Assembly (NCBI RefSeq): GCF_041080625.1
Contig: NZ_CP163518.1
Location: 9,355,501 to 9,419,500 of the forward strand
Direction: 5' to 3'
Origin: Streptomyces sp. CG1
GTDB lineage: Bacteria > Actinomycetota > Actinomycetes > Streptomycetales > Streptomycetaceae
Length of the DNA stretch: 64,000 bases
The notes beneath the pieces are model-generated. The model was not told the origin of the DNA and made no database searches. It was given only the letters and a program-made list of their open reading frames with translations. Each line of letters opens with the position of its first letter. The stretch's first letter is position 1. Below, in pieces: positions 55,102 through 64,000 of the stretch. Position numbers and translations under genes: made by a program.

Positions 55102-57973
55102 CGCGCTTGGTCCCTTCGGGGTCGTAGAGGACGAAGTCGGTCACCTCGACGGGCACCAGAGCGTCGCCCACCGGGGCGAGCAGGGTCTCGCCGGTCCTTG
55201 CCCGCCCGTCGGCGACGAGAGCGAGGGCGAACGGGCGGCCGAGGGCAGGGCTGTGGTAGCTGGAGGTGACATGGCCCAGCATCGGCACCGGCCCGGCCTC
55301 GGGAGTCATCGGCACGTCCGGCGCGACGAGTTGGGTGCCCTCGGGCAACCGGGTCGTGCGGTCGGCCGGAAGCAGGCCGACCAGCTGCTTGCGGTCCGTG
55401 CGGGAGGTGTCGGCGCGGGAGAAGGACCGCTTGCCGATGAAGTCCTTCTGCTTCGAGACCACCCACGACATGCCCGCGTCGTGCGGCGTGACGGTGCCGT
55501 CGGTGTCCTGGCCGACGATGATGTAGCCCTTCTCGGCCCGCAGGACGTGCATGGTCTCGGTGCCGTACGGCGTGATGTCGTACGGCCGGCCGATCGCGTA
55601 CACCTCCTCCCAGACCGCCAGGCCGTACCACGCCGAGACGTTGATCTCGTAGGCGAGTTCGCCGGAGAAGGAGATCCGGCAGATACGGGCCGGGATGCCG
55701 GAGGCCAGGGTGGTCTCGCGGAAGGCCATGAAGGGGAACGCGTCGTTCGACAGGTCGACTTCAGGGGCGAGATGGGCGACGACCTCGCGCGACTGCGGGC
55801 CGACCACGGCGATCGTCGCCCACTGCTCGGTCACCGAGGTGCAGTGGACGTCGAGTTCGGGCCACTCGGTCTGCAGCCACTCCTCCAGCCAGTCCAGGAC
55901 ATTGGCGGCGCCACCGGTCGTGGTGGTCATGAAGTAGCGGTTGTCGTCCAGGCGCAGCGTCACACCGTCGTCGAAGATCATGCCGTCGGGCTTGCACATC
56001 ACGCCGTAGCGGGCCGTACCGGGCTTCAGCTTCTTGAAGGCGTTGGTGTAGATCCGGTTGAGGAACTCGCCCGCGTCCGCGCCCCAGATCTCGATCTTGC
56101 CGAGGGTGGAGGCGTCCATGAACGCGACCCCCTCACGCGCGGCACGGCACTCGCGGGCCACGGCCGCGTCCATGTCCTCACCGGGCCGGGGGTAGTACCA
56201 GGGGCGCTTCCACCGCCCGACGTCCTCGAACGCCGCACCCTGAGCAACATGCCAGCTGTGGAGGGAGGTTGTGCGCTCCGGATCGAACAGGTCGCCGCGC
56301 TCCCGCCCGGCCAGAGCGGCGAAGGCCACCGGTGTGTACGGCGCACGGTAGGCCGTGGTGCCGATCTCTCCCAGGGAACCGCCGAGTGCCTCGGCGATGA
56401 CACCGATCGCGTTGACACCGGACGTCTTGCCCTGGTCGTTCGCCGTGCCGAGCGAGGTGTAGCGCTTGACGTGCTCGACACCGCGCATGCCGGCGCCGGT
56501 GGACCGCCGGACGTCGGCGACCGTGACATCGCGCTGCAGGTCGACGAAGTGGGTGTCCCAGCTGCCGGAGTCCCCGTCAGGGCCGGGTACCAGCCACAGT
56601 GCACGCACCGAGCCGGGCCCGGACCGCGCATCACCGGGCGACGGCACCGGCACCGGGAACCCGGCGTCCGTGGCGGCCCGCGCACCGGCCCGCGCCCCTT
56701 CGGCCAGACAGCCGTCGAGCTCGTACGTCCCTCGGGCCGCACCGACGACCTGCTGGTCCCGTACCGTGCCGTCGGGAACGAAGGCGACCAGGTCCTCGTC
56801 CCAGCGCAGCCGGCCCTGGCGCTGGCTGTGCAGGTGCACCACCGGGCTCCATCCGCCCGAGACCGCGAGCAGGTCGCAGACGAACGACTGCGGATCACCG
56901 GTGAGCCGACCGCTGTCGTCAAGAGCCTGGACGGTGACACCGGTGATCCGGCTGCCGCCCGTGGTGTCGACCACCGCACTGCCCGTCAGCACCCGCACCC
57001 CGGTCGCCACGGCGGCCTCGGCAGCCCGGTGGGACAGCTCGGGGCGCGCGTCCACGACGGCGGCGATGTCGATCCCCGCGGCGTGCAGATCGGCGACCGT
57101 GTCGTAGGCGCTGTCGTTGGTGGTGCTCACCACGGCCCGTGAACCCGCCGCCACTCCATACCGGTTGAGGTACGAGCGCACGGCCCCGGCGAGCATCACC
57201 CCGGGCCGGTCGTTGCCGGCGAAGACCAGCGGGCGCTCGTGCGCGCCGGTCGCCAGGACCACCTGGCGGGCCCGGATGTGCCACAGCCGCTGGCGGGAGA
57301 CGCCCTCGGGAGCGGCAGCTCCCAGGTGATCGGTGCGCCGCTGAAGGGCCAGCAGGTAGTTGTCGTCGTACGACCCGAACGCCGTGGTGCGCTGCAGGAC
57401 GACGACCTCGGGGGCGGCGTCGAGTGCCGTGCGCACGTCGGCGACCCACTGGAGGGCGGTCTGCGAGGCGACCCTCTCGGTGCGGCCGGAGAGCAGTGAA
57501 CCGCCGGGTTCGGGCTGGTCGTCGACGACGATCACCCGCGCGCCGGAGCCGGCGGCAGCGGTGGCGGCCGCGAGCCCGGCGGGTCCGGCGCCGACGACCA
57601 GTACGTCGGTGTGGACGTACTTCTTGTCGTAGACGGCAGGGTCGGGACTCGGGTCGAGCCGGCCCATCCCGGACAGGGTGGTGGCGGACAGGCCGTCGTA
57701 CAGCTCCACGGTCGTCGCCGCAAGCATGCCCTCCGAGCACGGGCCCTCGAGCTGCACCAGGGCGTTCGGCTCCTCGACGCCCGCGGAGACGATGCCGCGC
57801 GGGCGGCCGCGGTAGAGCGACGGGGCGGCCTCGACGAGGCCGTTCGCCAGCATCGCCGAGGCGACGGTGTCGCCGGGGTGGCCGGTCAGCTCCCGCCCGT
57901 CGACGGTGAACCGCAGCACGGTGCCGCGGTCGACACGGCCACCCTGCCGGCGCCGGAAGTGCTGGTCGGTCAT
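55094..57973 (-). CDS. soxA: Sarcosine oxidase alpha subunit
   Basis: The 959-residue protein has the three expected regions. First is an N-terminal ferredoxin-like domain (about 15-105, [20 protein letters not shown]). Next is an NAD/FAD-binding region (about 120-440, [20 protein letters not shown] and [14 protein letters not shown]). A C-terminal GcvT-type folate-binding domain follows (about 580-955). This is the usual length and order for heterotetrameric sarcosine oxidase. The name refers to sarcosine oxidase, not sulfur oxidation. It overlaps soxD by ATGA (57970-57973). Confidence 0.96.
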   Translation of the reverse strand: MTDQHFRRRQGGRVDRGTVLRFTVDGRELTGHPGDTVASAMLANGLVEAAPSLYRGRPRGIVSAGVEEPNALVQLEGPCSEGMLAATTVELYDGLSATTLSGMGRLDPSPDPAVYDKKYVHTDVLVVGAGPAGLAAATAAAGSGARVIVVDDQPEPGGSLLSGRTERVASQTALQWVADVRTALDAAPEVVVLQRTTAFGSYDDNYLLALQRRTDHLGAAAPEGVSRQRLWHIRARQVVLATGAHERPLVFAGNDRPGVMLAGAVRSYLNRYGVAAGSRAVVSTTNDSAYDTVADLHAAGIDIAAVVDARPELSHRAAEAAVATGVRVLTGSAVVDTTGGSRITGVTVQALDDSGRLTGDPQSFVCDLLAVSGGWSPVVHLHSQRQGRLRWDEDLVAFVPDGTVRDQQVVGAARGTYELDGCLAEGARAGARAATDAGFPVPVPSPGDARSGPGSVRALWLVPGPDGDSGSWDTHFVDLQRDVTVADVRRSTGAGMRGVEHVKRYTSLGTANDQGKTSGVNAIGVIAEALGGSLGEIGTTAYRAPYTPVAFAALAGRERGDLFDPERTTSLHSWHVAQGAAFEDVGRWKRPWYYPRPGEDMDAAVARECRAAREGVAFMDASTLGKIEIWGADAGEFLNRIYTNAFKKLKPGTARYGVMCKPDGMIFDDGVTLRLDDNRYFMTTTTGGAANVLDWLEEWLQTEWPELDVHCTSVTEQWATIAVVGPQSREVVAHLAPEVDLSNDAFPFMAFRETTLASGIPARICRISFSGELAYEINVSAWYGLAVWEEVYAIGRPYDITPYGTETMHVLRAEKGYIIVGQDTDGTVTPHDAGMSWVVSKQKDFIGKRSFSRADTSRTDRKQLVGLLPADRTTRLPEGTQLVAPDVPMTPEAGPVPMLGHVTSSYHSPALGRPFALALVADGRARTGETLLAPVGDALVPVEVTDFVLYDPEGTKRDG

Positions 57974-58251
57974 CGGTTCCCTCCGGGGCGGGGCTCGTCG
58001 AGCCGGTACGAGGCGAGCACCTCATAGGTCACGGTGTCCCGCAGGACGTTGAACCAGCGGCGGCAGCCGGTGCTGTGCACCCACCGCTCGGCCAAGGGGC
58101 CCTTGGGGTTGTCGCGGTAGAAGACGTACTCGGCCCACTGCGCGTCGGAGAGTTCCGCGGGGTTCTCGGGGTAGGGGACGTGGGCCTGTCCCCCGTAGTG
58201 GTACTCGGTCTCGTCGCGAGGACCGCACCACGGGCAGGTGATCAGAAGCAC
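57970..58251 (-). CDS. soxD: Sarcosine oxidase delta subunit
   Basis: The 93-residue protein begins [20 protein letters not shown], with the CxxC and His of the delta-subunit zinc site. [16 protein letters not shown] contains the remaining Cys and the conserved GCRRWF motif. Length and position between soxB and soxA are diagnostic. Confidence 0.95.
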   Translation of the reverse strand: MLLITCPWCGPRDETEYHYGGQAHVPYPENPAELSDAQWAEYVFYRDNPKGPLAERWVHSTGCRRWFNVLRDTVTYEVLASYRLDEPRPGGNR

Positions 58252-58261
58252 CGGGTCCTCC

Positions 58262-59482
58262 TCAGTGGGCCACGGCTGCCGCGCCGTGCTCGTCGATCAG
58301 CGCGCCCGTCGTGAAACGGTCGAGCGCGAAGGGGGCGTTCAGCGGATGCGGCTCGCCCGTGGCGATGGTGTGTGCGAAGGTCCAACCGGCGGCCGGGGTC
58401 GCCTTGAAACCGCCCGTGCCCCAGCCACAGTTGACGTAGAGGTTCTCGACGGGGGTGCTGCCGACGATGGGGGAGGCGTCCGGGGTGACATCGACGATGC
58501 CGCCCCAGGTGCGCAGCACATGGGCACGCGCGAAGACCGGGAACAGCTCCACGGCGGCGGCCATCTGCTGCTCGATCACATGGAAGGAGCCGCGCTGCCC
58601 GTAGCCGTTGTAGGCGTCGACGCCCGCGCCCATCACCAGTTCGCCCTTGTGCGCCTGGGAGACGTAGACGTGTACGTGGTTCGACATCACCACGGTGGGG
58701 TGCACCGGCTCGTGCAGTTCGGAGACCAGCGCCTGGAGGGGGTGGGACTGCACGGGCAGCCGGAAGCCGGCCAGCCGTGCCAGCACGCTGCTGTGCCCGG
58801 CGGCCGCGAGTCCGACCCGGCCGGCGAGGATGCGGCCGCGGCTGGTCTCGACGCCCACGACCCGGTCGCCGTCCTTGAGGAAACCGGTGACCTCGCAGCC
58901 CTGGATCAGGTCCACACCCAGCTCGTCGGCGCGGCGGGCCAGCGCCCAGGCGACATGGTCGTGCTTGGCGATACCGGCCCGCGGCTGGAAGGTGCCGCCG
59001 AGGACCGGATACCGGGTGCGGGGCGAGACGTTGAGGATGGGGCATACCTCGGCGACCTCGTCCGGCTCCAGCCACTCGGCGTCGACTCCGTTGAGCCGGT
59101 TGGCGTTGACACGGCGCACGCCCTCGCGGACGTCCTGCAGGGTGTGCGCGAGGTTGAGCACGCCGCGCTGGCTGAACAGGAAGTCGTAGTCCAGCTCCTC
59201 CGGGAGGCCTTCCCACAGCTTGAGGGCGTGCTCGTAGATCGCCGCGCTCTCGTCCCACAGGTAGTTGGAGCGGATGATCGTGGTGTTGCGGGCCATGTTG
59301 CCGCCGGCCAGCCAGCCCCTCTCCAGGACTGCGACGTCGGTGATGCCGTGGTTCTTGGCGAGGTAGTAGGCGGTGGCCAGCCCGTGGCCTCCAGCGCCGA
59401 CGATGACGACGTCGTACGAGGAGCGCGGCTCGGGAGTGCGCCAGAGGAAGTCCGGGTGCTCCGGCAGCGGCTCGGGGGTCAT
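58262..59482 (-). CDS. soxB: Sarcosine oxidase beta subunit
   Basis: The 406-residue flavoprotein has a DAO-type FAD domain starting [20 protein letters not shown] near residue 22. [19 protein letters not shown] is the characteristic segment near the covalent FMN site of the beta subunit. The C-terminus has [19 protein letters not shown]. It carries the sarcosine-oxidising active site. The ATG at 59482 overlaps the glyA stop by ATGA, which rules out the much longer upstream frame. Confidence 0.95.
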   Translation of the reverse strand: MTPEPLPEHPDFLWRTPEPRSSYDVVIVGAGGHGLATAYYLAKNHGITDVAVLERGWLAGGNMARNTTIIRSNYLWDESAAIYEHALKLWEGLPEELDYDFLFSQRGVLNLAHTLQDVREGVRRVNANRLNGVDAEWLEPDEVAEVCPILNVSPRTRYPVLGGTFQPRAGIAKHDHVAWALARRADELGVDLIQGCEVTGFLKDGDRVVGVETSRGRILAGRVGLAAAGHSSVLARLAGFRLPVQSHPLQALVSELHEPVHPTVVMSNHVHVYVSQAHKGELVMGAGVDAYNGYGQRGSFHVIEQQMAAAVELFPVFARAHVLRTWGGIVDVTPDASPIVGSTPVENLYVNCGWGTGGFKATPAAGWTFAHTIATGEPHPLNAPFALDRFTTGALIDEHGAAAVAH

Positions 59483-60780
59483 GCCGCGGCTCCGTTCAGG
59501 TGAGGGTAGAGAGGGAAGGCGGCGGCGAGCTTCTCGACCCGGTCGCGCAGTTCGCCGTCGGCCTGTTCGCCCTTCAGGGCTTCGGCCACGATGTCGGCGA
59601 CCTCGCGGAACTCCGTCGCGCCGAAGCCCCTGGTGGCCAGGGCCGGGGTGCCGATCCGCAGCCCCGAGGAGACCATCGGCGGGCGCGGGTCGAACGGCAC
59701 CGCGTTGCGGTTGACGGTGATGCCGATGAGGTGCAGCCGGTCCTCGGCCTGTTGCCCGTCCAGTGCGGAGTCGCGCAGGTCGACGAGGACCAGGTGGACC
59801 TCGGTGCCGCCGGTCAGCACCGTGATCCCGGCCTCGGCCACGTCGTCGGCCAGCAGCCGGCCGGCGAGGATGCGGGCGCCGTCCAGGGTGCGTTGCTGGC
59901 GCTCCCTGAACTCCTCGCTCGCCGCCACCTTGAAGGCCACCGCCTTCGCCGCGATGACATGCTCCAGCGGGCCGCCCTGCTGCCCCGGGAAGACCGCGGA
60001 GTTGATCTTCTTGGCCAGGCCGGCGCGGCTGAGGATCACACCGCCGCGCGGGCCGCCGAGGGTCTTGTGCGTGGTGGTCGTGACGACGTCGGCGTACGGC
60101 ACCGGGCTCGGGTGGAGGCCCGCGGCCACCAGGCCGGCGAAGTGCGCCATGTCCACCATCAGGTACGCGCCCACCTCGTCGGCGATCCGGCGGAACGCGG
60201 CGAAGTCGAGCTGCCGGGGGTAGGCCGACCAGCCGGCGACGATCATCCTCGGCCGGTGGGCGAGGGCGAGCTGCTCGACCTCGTCCATGTCGATGCGCAG
60301 GTCGGACTGGCGCACGTGGTACGGCACGACGTCGTACAGCTTGCCGGAGTAGTTGAGGCGCATGCCGTGGGTGAGCTGCCCGCCGTGCGCCAGGTCGAGG
60401 CCGAGGATCGTGTCGCCGGGCTGGAGCAGCGCGAACATCGCGGCCGCGTTGGCCTGGGCGCCCGAGTGCGGCTGTACGTTCGCGGCCTCGGCGCCGAACA
60501 GGTCCTTCACCCGTGCGATGGCCAACTGCTCGATGACGTCGACGTGTTCGCAGCCGCCGTAGTAGCGGCGTCCCGGGTAGCCCTCGGCGTACTTGTTCGT
60601 CAGTACCGAGCCCTGGGCGTCCAGGACGGCGGCCGGGGCGAAGTTCTCCGAGGCGATCATCTCGAGCGTCGACCGCTGACGGTCGAGCTCGGCGTCCACC
60701 GCGGCGGCGACCTCCGGATCGAGCTCGCTCAGCGGGCGGGAGAGGGAGGAGGTGACCGTGGTCGACGGGGTGGTTGCCAT
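59479..60780 (-). CDS. glyA: Serine hydroxymethyltransferase
   Basis: The 433-residue PLP enzyme has [20 protein letters not shown] near residue 42, [15 protein letters not shown] near 63, and [18 protein letters not shown] near 205. The PLP Lys is in [16 protein letters not shown] near residue 230. Leading the sox operon, it would combine the glycine and methylene-THF produced by sarcosine oxidase into serine. This is probably a catabolic paralogue, separate from a housekeeping glyA elsewhere. The whole operon is divergent from a GntR regulator. Confidence 0.95.
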   Translation of the reverse strand: MATTPSTTVTSSLSRPLSELDPEVAAAVDAELDRQRSTLEMIASENFAPAAVLDAQGSVLTNKYAEGYPGRRYYGGCEHVDVIEQLAIARVKDLFGAEAANVQPHSGAQANAAAMFALLQPGDTILGLDLAHGGQLTHGMRLNYSGKLYDVVPYHVRQSDLRIDMDEVEQLALAHRPRMIVAGWSAYPRQLDFAAFRRIADEVGAYLMVDMAHFAGLVAAGLHPSPVPYADVVTTTTHKTLGGPRGGVILSRAGLAKKINSAVFPGQQGGPLEHVIAAKAVAFKVAASEEFRERQQRTLDGARILAGRLLADDVAEAGITVLTGGTEVHLVLVDLRDSALDGQQAEDRLHLIGITVNRNAVPFDPRPPMVSSGLRIGTPALATRGFGATEFREVADIVAEALKGEQADGELRDRVEKLAAAFPLYPHLNGAAA

Positions 60781-60813
60781 CTGTACACCATCCTGGGAGA
60801 CGACTAATAGCCA

Positions 60814-60827
60814 ACTGATATATCAGT
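60814..60827. promoter_or_regulatory. Palindromic GntR operator candidate between glyA-sox and gntR
   Basis: ACTGATATATCAGT is a perfect 14-bp palindrome in the 103-bp divergent region between glyA and the GntR gene. A -10-like TAAGGT for the rightward gene lies at 60836-60841. FCD-type GntR proteins typically bind AT-centred palindromes of this kind at divergent promoters. Confidence 0.72.
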
Positions 60828-60883
60828 CTGTGCGGTAAGGTATGGGAGCTCACCGCACAGGTCAAGAGGGCCCAGGGGGCTTC

Positions 60884-61549
60884 ATGCAGCAGATGGCGAC
60901 CGAGCCCAGGGGCGAGGAGCTGTCCCTCGCCGAGCGCGCCTACCGCGCCCTCCGTGACCGCCTCGTCATGCTCGAGATCCGCCCGGGCGCGCCGATCAAC
61001 GAGGACCAGCTGGCCCAGTCCCTCGGCGTGGGCCGGACGCCGGTGCGCGAGGCCCTCAAGCGGCTCCAGTACGAGCGCCTGATCACGACCTACCCCCGGC
61101 GCGGCACCTTCGCCACCGAAGTGAACATCACCGACCTGGCCCATATCTCCGAGGTGCGCCAGGAGCTGGAGCCCCTGGCCGCCGCCCAGGCCGCGCGGCG
61201 CGCCACGGCGACGGACCGGGCGGCCCTGACGGCCCTGCACCACGAGCTGGAGAGCGCGGATTCCCGCCGGCGCGACGCCGCCGAGCTGCTGCACCTGGAC
61301 CTTCAGGTACACCGCGCCATCTACGCCGCCACGCACAACCCGTATCTGGACGACACCCTCGTCCGCTACGACAACCTGGCCACCCGCATCTGGTGCCTGT
61401 TCATCGACCGGCTCTCCGACATGGCCGGCCATGTAGGCGAACACGGACCGCTGATCGAGGCGATCGTCGCCGGTGATCCCGACACGGCGGCACGGCTCGC
61501 CCGCAGCCACGTCGAGGGCTTCGAGCGCGCCGTTCGCGACGCCGTCTGA
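60884..61549 (+). CDS. GntR-family (FCD) transcriptional regulator of the sarcosine operon
   Basis: The 221-residue protein has a winged helix-turn-helix (about residues 12-80) containing [20 protein letters not shown] and [16 protein letters not shown], and an FCD ligand domain (about 90-215). Metal-binding residues are in [19 protein letters not shown]. It should sense sarcosine, glycine or a related metabolite and repress glyA-sox through the palindrome upstream. The ATG at 60884 has an AGGGGG site; an ATG at 60842 lies on the predicted -10 and is less likely. Confidence 0.88.
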   Translation: MQQMATEPRGEELSLAERAYRALRDRLVMLEIRPGAPINEDQLAQSLGVGRTPVREALKRLQYERLITTYPRRGTFATEVNITDLAHISEVRQELEPLAAAQAARRATATDRAALTALHHELESADSRRRDAAELLHLDLQVHRAIYAATHNPYLDDTLVRYDNLATRIWCLFIDRLSDMAGHVGEHGPLIEAIVAGDPDTAARLARSHVEGFERAVRDAV

Positions 61550-61591
61550 GACGACGCCGTGCGACGGTAAGACACACAACTCGCTTCCCGT

Positions 61592-62309
61592 TCACACGAG
61601 TTCGCGGCGACGTCGGCGATTTGGCGCGTCACTGCACCGGGCCCCGCGAGTCCCCCGGCGCAGCCGCGGCCTGCCCGCCAAGGTGGTCCACAGATACAGC
61701 TCGGCGTCGTCCTGGGGGAGCTGGGCGATCATGTAGCGGACGCAGCGCTCGATCTTCACCCGCCACAGCCGCGCCGCCTCGTTCCCGTCGGCGTTGCCCA
61801 ACGCGTCGTACACGGCGGTGTCCTCGTTGGTGATGGTGTCGCAGGCCTGGCTGTAGTTCATGTCCAGCACCGTCACGAACATGCGCAGACGGGCCGTGAG
61901 ACGTTCGAAGGTGCGCGCGGCCTGCGGCAGGTCCGCGATCCGGGCGAGGGCGTCCTGGAACCGCAGGTCGACTTCGCGTATGCGTACATGATCGTGGTCC
62001 CGCGCGGCGGCGCGCACCTCCGCCAGGGCCGCCGAGGCCGGAGCGAGGTACTCGCGCCCGAACATGGCGATCCGGCGCATGAGCAGCGCGCCGAGGCTGG
62101 CGCGCAGGCACGTCCTTCGCCGTGACCGCGGGGATCGCGGTCGCGCCGCCCGGCAGCAGGTCGAGCATGCCCTCTTCGGCCAGTTCGTGCAGGCCCGCGC
62201 GCACCGTCCGGCGCGACACGCCCAGGCGGGCCGCGAGCGGTGCCTCCCGGACGCGGTCGCCGGGCCGATGGCCACCGGCGAGGACCGCCTCGCGCAGCAG
62301 GCCCACCAC
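61592..62309 (-). pseudogene. Frameshifted GntR (FCD) regulator
   Basis: One frame from about 62309 gives a GntR helix-turn-helix, LREAVLAGGHRPGDRVREAP, LAARLGVSRRTVRAGLHEL and EGMLDLLPGGATAI, up to about 62115. The ligand domain continues in another frame from about 62105: SLGALLMRRIAMFGREYLAP, VDLRFQDALARIADLPQAA and AARLWRVKIERCVRYMIAQL. One frameshift thus splits the gene. It lies between the intact GntR gene and an aldehyde dehydrogenase and may have regulated the latter. Confidence 0.75.
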
Positions 62310-62419
62310 CGGGTCGGTGGTGAGGGGGCTCCGGGTGAGACATCGGGCGCTGTCGTCTGCGCCGCACTGCGCGGGGCGAGCCGGTCCGGTGCGCGCGCCT
62401 CCCGGAGATTCGAGTCATT

Positions 62420-62977
62420 GTCAGACCCGCAGATGGCCGGGCTGGCGTACGACGGGCGCGGAGCGGCGACGCGGGTGAGGGGGGCCGCGGCGGGCGTCCA
62501 AGTGGTGGACCAGGTCAGCAGCGTGTCGCGCAGGCGGGGCAGATCGGAGGCCGCCTCACGAGGAGGCCGGGCGTCGGAGGCGAGGAAGCGGTGCGCCTCG
62601 TCGGTCCATGCCTCCGGACCGGGGGCGTGGTGCCAGCGCGGCAGCGGACGCGCCGACCCGTCCGCCGGCCCCGGGGCGGCGCGGTCTTCCACCGGTACGC
62701 CGTGGGCCAGCAAGTGCACGGTCGCCCCGGCCCCCGCCGCCGACCTCGCCTGCTCCACGAAGGCACGCAGGGCGGCGTGGTCCGTCCCCGGCGCGTCCTC
62801 CGTGCCGCGCCGGCCCCGCAGTGCCGCGAAGGCGCAGGCCACGGCCAGTACGTGAGCCGCGTCCTGGTCCTGGCCGAACAGCCGGCCCACGGCGGCCGCC
62901 GCGGGGACCCGCACGGACCCACCGCCTCCCGCCGGGGCCGTCACGGCGAGCACGCACACCGGTGGGGCGATGCGCAC
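62420..62977 (-). other. Possible hypothetical coding region upstream of the frameshifted GntR gene
   Basis: From an ATG at 62977 a leftward frame encodes a plausible globular sequence, with VGRLFGQDQDAAHVLAVACA and ALRAFVEQARSAAGAGATVH. It has no stop of its own and runs on into the GntR ligand-domain frame. No family is recognised. Its start overlaps the proposed start of the divergent aldehyde dehydrogenase, so one of the two starts is wrong. Confidence 0.3.
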
Positions 62978-64000
62978 CGCCCCTGATCACCGAGGCCGAC
63001 CTCCTTGCGGCCCGGCACTTCATCGACGGGACCTTCGTCGAGGCGTCGGCTGGGGGCGTCATCGGCGTGGTCGACCCCTGTACGGGGAACGTCATCGCCC
63101 GGATTCCCGAGGGGACTTCGCAGGACATCGACCGGGCCGCCGCCGTCAGGGCCAAGGCCCAGTGGGCGAGGCTGGTCCTCAAGGAGCGCTCCGAACTGCT
63201 GCATGCCCTCGCCGACCGGCTCGCCGAACACACCGAGCCGCTGAGCAGGCTGGAATCGGCGAACACCGGCAAGCCGCTCGCGGTGTCCCGGGACGACGTC
63301 GCCATGACCATCGACACCTTCCGCTTCATGGCCGGAGCGGTGCGCGCGACCACCTCCCTGGCCGTCGGCGACTACGCCGAGAACCACCTGTCGCTCCTCC
63401 TGCGGGAACCGCTCGGCGTGATCGGCGTGGTCACCCCCTGGAACTACCCCCTGCTCATGGCGGCCTGGAAGATCGCACCCATCCTCGCCGCCGGCAACAC
63501 CCTGGTCCTCAAGCCGTCCGAGCAGACTCCGCTCACCACCCTGAAGCTCGCCGAACTCGTCGCCGATCTCCTGCCACCCGGCGTGATGAACGTGGTGAAC
63601 GACTACGGCGCGGTCACCGGTGCCCGGCTCGCCGAGCACCCGGACGTGAACATGATCGCCCTGACCGGTTCGGTCGCCGGCGGCGGAGCCGTCGCCCGGG
63701 CCGCCGCCGACAGCCTCAAGCGCGTACACCTCGAACTCGGCGGCAAGGAACCGGTGGTGATCCTCCCGGACGCCGATCTCGCGGCCGCCGCGTCGGCACT
63801 CCGCGTGGCCGGTTTCTGGAACTCGGGGCAGGAGTGCGGGGCCGCCTGCCGCGTGCTCGTCCATGAATCCGTCGCCGGGGAGTTCATCGAGCAACTCGTC
63901 AGCGAGGTCAGGGCGTTGGTCGTCGGTGAGCCCGCCGCCGGAGAGGACGTGGAGGTCGGCCCCATGGTCTCCAAGGCTCACGTCGACCGGGTCATCGGGT
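62962..64000 (+). CDS. Aldehyde dehydrogenase, betaine-aldehyde type (partial, runs off the window)
   Basis: About 346 residues are visible. The sequence FIDGTFVEASAGGVIGVVDP opens the fold. VTPWNYPLLMAAWKIAPIL holds the catalytic Asn, LTGSVAGGGAVARAAA the coenzyme loop, and LELGGKEPVVILPDADL the general-base Glu. GFWNSGQECGAACRVLVHE contains the nucleophilic Cys. These are the full set of ALDH residues, closest to betaine-aldehyde or gamma-aminobutyraldehyde dehydrogenases. Next to the sarcosine operon, a role in choline/betaine breakdown is sensible. The start is uncertain: the GTG at 62962 has no ribosome site. Confidence 0.88.
   Translation, partial: MGRCAPPLITEADLLAARHFIDGTFVEASAGGVIGVVDPCTGNVIARIPEGTSQDIDRAAAVRAKAQWARLVLKERSELLHALADRLAEHTEPLSRLESANTGKPLAVSRDDVAMTIDTFRFMAGAVRATTSLAVGDYAENHLSLLLREPLGVIGVVTPWNYPLLMAAWKIAPILAAGNTLVLKPSEQTPLTTLKLAELVADLLPPGVMNVVNDYGAVTGARLAEHPDVNMIALTGSVAGGGAVARAAADSLKRVHLELGGKEPVVILPDADLAAAASALRVAGFWNSGQECGAACRVLVHESVAGEFIEQLVSEVRALVVGEPAAGEDVEVGPMVSKAHVDRVIG

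Noticed and set aside
54614..57142. 842-codon rightward frame across soxG and soxA
   Set aside because: Antisense to the complete sarcosine oxidase operon; no recognisable motif.
54472..59482. Sulfur-oxidation (thiosulfate) sox genes
   Set aside because: Domain content is that of heterotetrameric sarcosine oxidase; the shared symbol is coincidental.
59500..60807. 435-codon rightward frame across glyA
   Set aside because: Antisense to a full-length serine hydroxymethyltransferase with all active-site motifs.

Overview
The window is high-GC actinobacterial DNA, almost certainly a Streptomyces chromosome. The evidence is strong third-position G/C bias, a monomeric NADP isocitrate dehydrogenase, a DasR-type (dre) operator in front of a ricin-B/GH18 chitinase-like gene, a SoxR-type promoter with a 19-bp spacer, XRE-IrrE regulators of the RamB/ScfR family, CbtAB cobalt transport behind cobalamin riboswitches, and a heterotetrameric sarcosine oxidase operon. 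I found no rRNA, tRNA, CRISPR array or insertion sequence.

Layout. 1-7.5 kb: mostly minus-strand housekeeping (N-formylglutamate amidohydrolase end, icd, MscS channel, APC permease, a hypothetical gene) plus a decayed M1 aminopeptidase. 7.6-12 kb: a coupled plus-strand operon (repeat peptide, FGGY kinase, GlpA-like and GlpB-like flavoproteins). 12-24.3 kb: crotonase and flippase-like genes, a SoxR-type ABC exporter, two secreted ricin-B proteins, a GH65 phosphorylase, and several methyltransferases including a methyltransferase-NUDIX fusion.

26-37.8 kb: a compact biosynthetic gene cluster. A stand-alone A-T didomain with a threonine specificity code (SyrB1-like) is followed by a SyrB2-type Fe(II)/2-oxoglutarate halogenase with the diagnostic His-x-Ala motif. 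Next come a SyrC-like alpha/beta-hydrolase transferase with a Cys nucleophile, an FkbM methyltransferase fused to a carrier domain, a BenE-like permease, a type II thioesterase, an acyl-CoA dehydrogenase, a cation/proton antiporter and a convergent ATP-grasp-like enzyme. Seven of the genes overlap start-to-stop. The set predicts 4-chlorothreonine made on a carrier, moved to a second carrier, tailored there and probably ligated to something else. This is the best candidate for an undescribed system.

37.9-41.6 kb: two AdoCbl riboswitches, one before a 2Fe-2S ferredoxin-like gene and one before cbtB-cbtA. They bracket the debris of an acyl-CoA catabolic locus: an acyl-CoA dehydrogenase tail, an intact 3-hydroxyisobutyryl-CoA hydrolase, a dehydrogenase head and an enoyl-CoA hydratase tail. 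41.8-45.9 kb: an ABC exporter behind a 39-residue Lys/His-rich peptide gene with an intervening hairpin, a transglycosylase-LysM protein, and a phosphoglycerate-mutase-fold protein lacking the RHG motif. 45.9-48.4 kb: a decayed glyoxylate-shunt control locus, with a truncated regulator, a 47-codon aceA remnant and a second regulator with a one-base frameshift in a G7 run.

48.5-54.5 kb: a second, unrecognised amino-acid gene set (fold-type III PLP enzyme, cysteine-synthase-like enzyme fused to rhodanese, NifS-like enzyme, methyltransferase, ornithine-cyclodeaminase homologue) that resembles the SbnH/SbnA/SbnB logic for diaminopropionate. 54.5-64 kb: glyA-soxB-soxD-soxA-soxG transcribed leftwards from a palindromic operator shared with a divergent GntR regulator, then a frameshifted second GntR gene and a partial aldehyde dehydrogenase. 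Together these serve sarcosine/betaine-type one-carbon catabolism.
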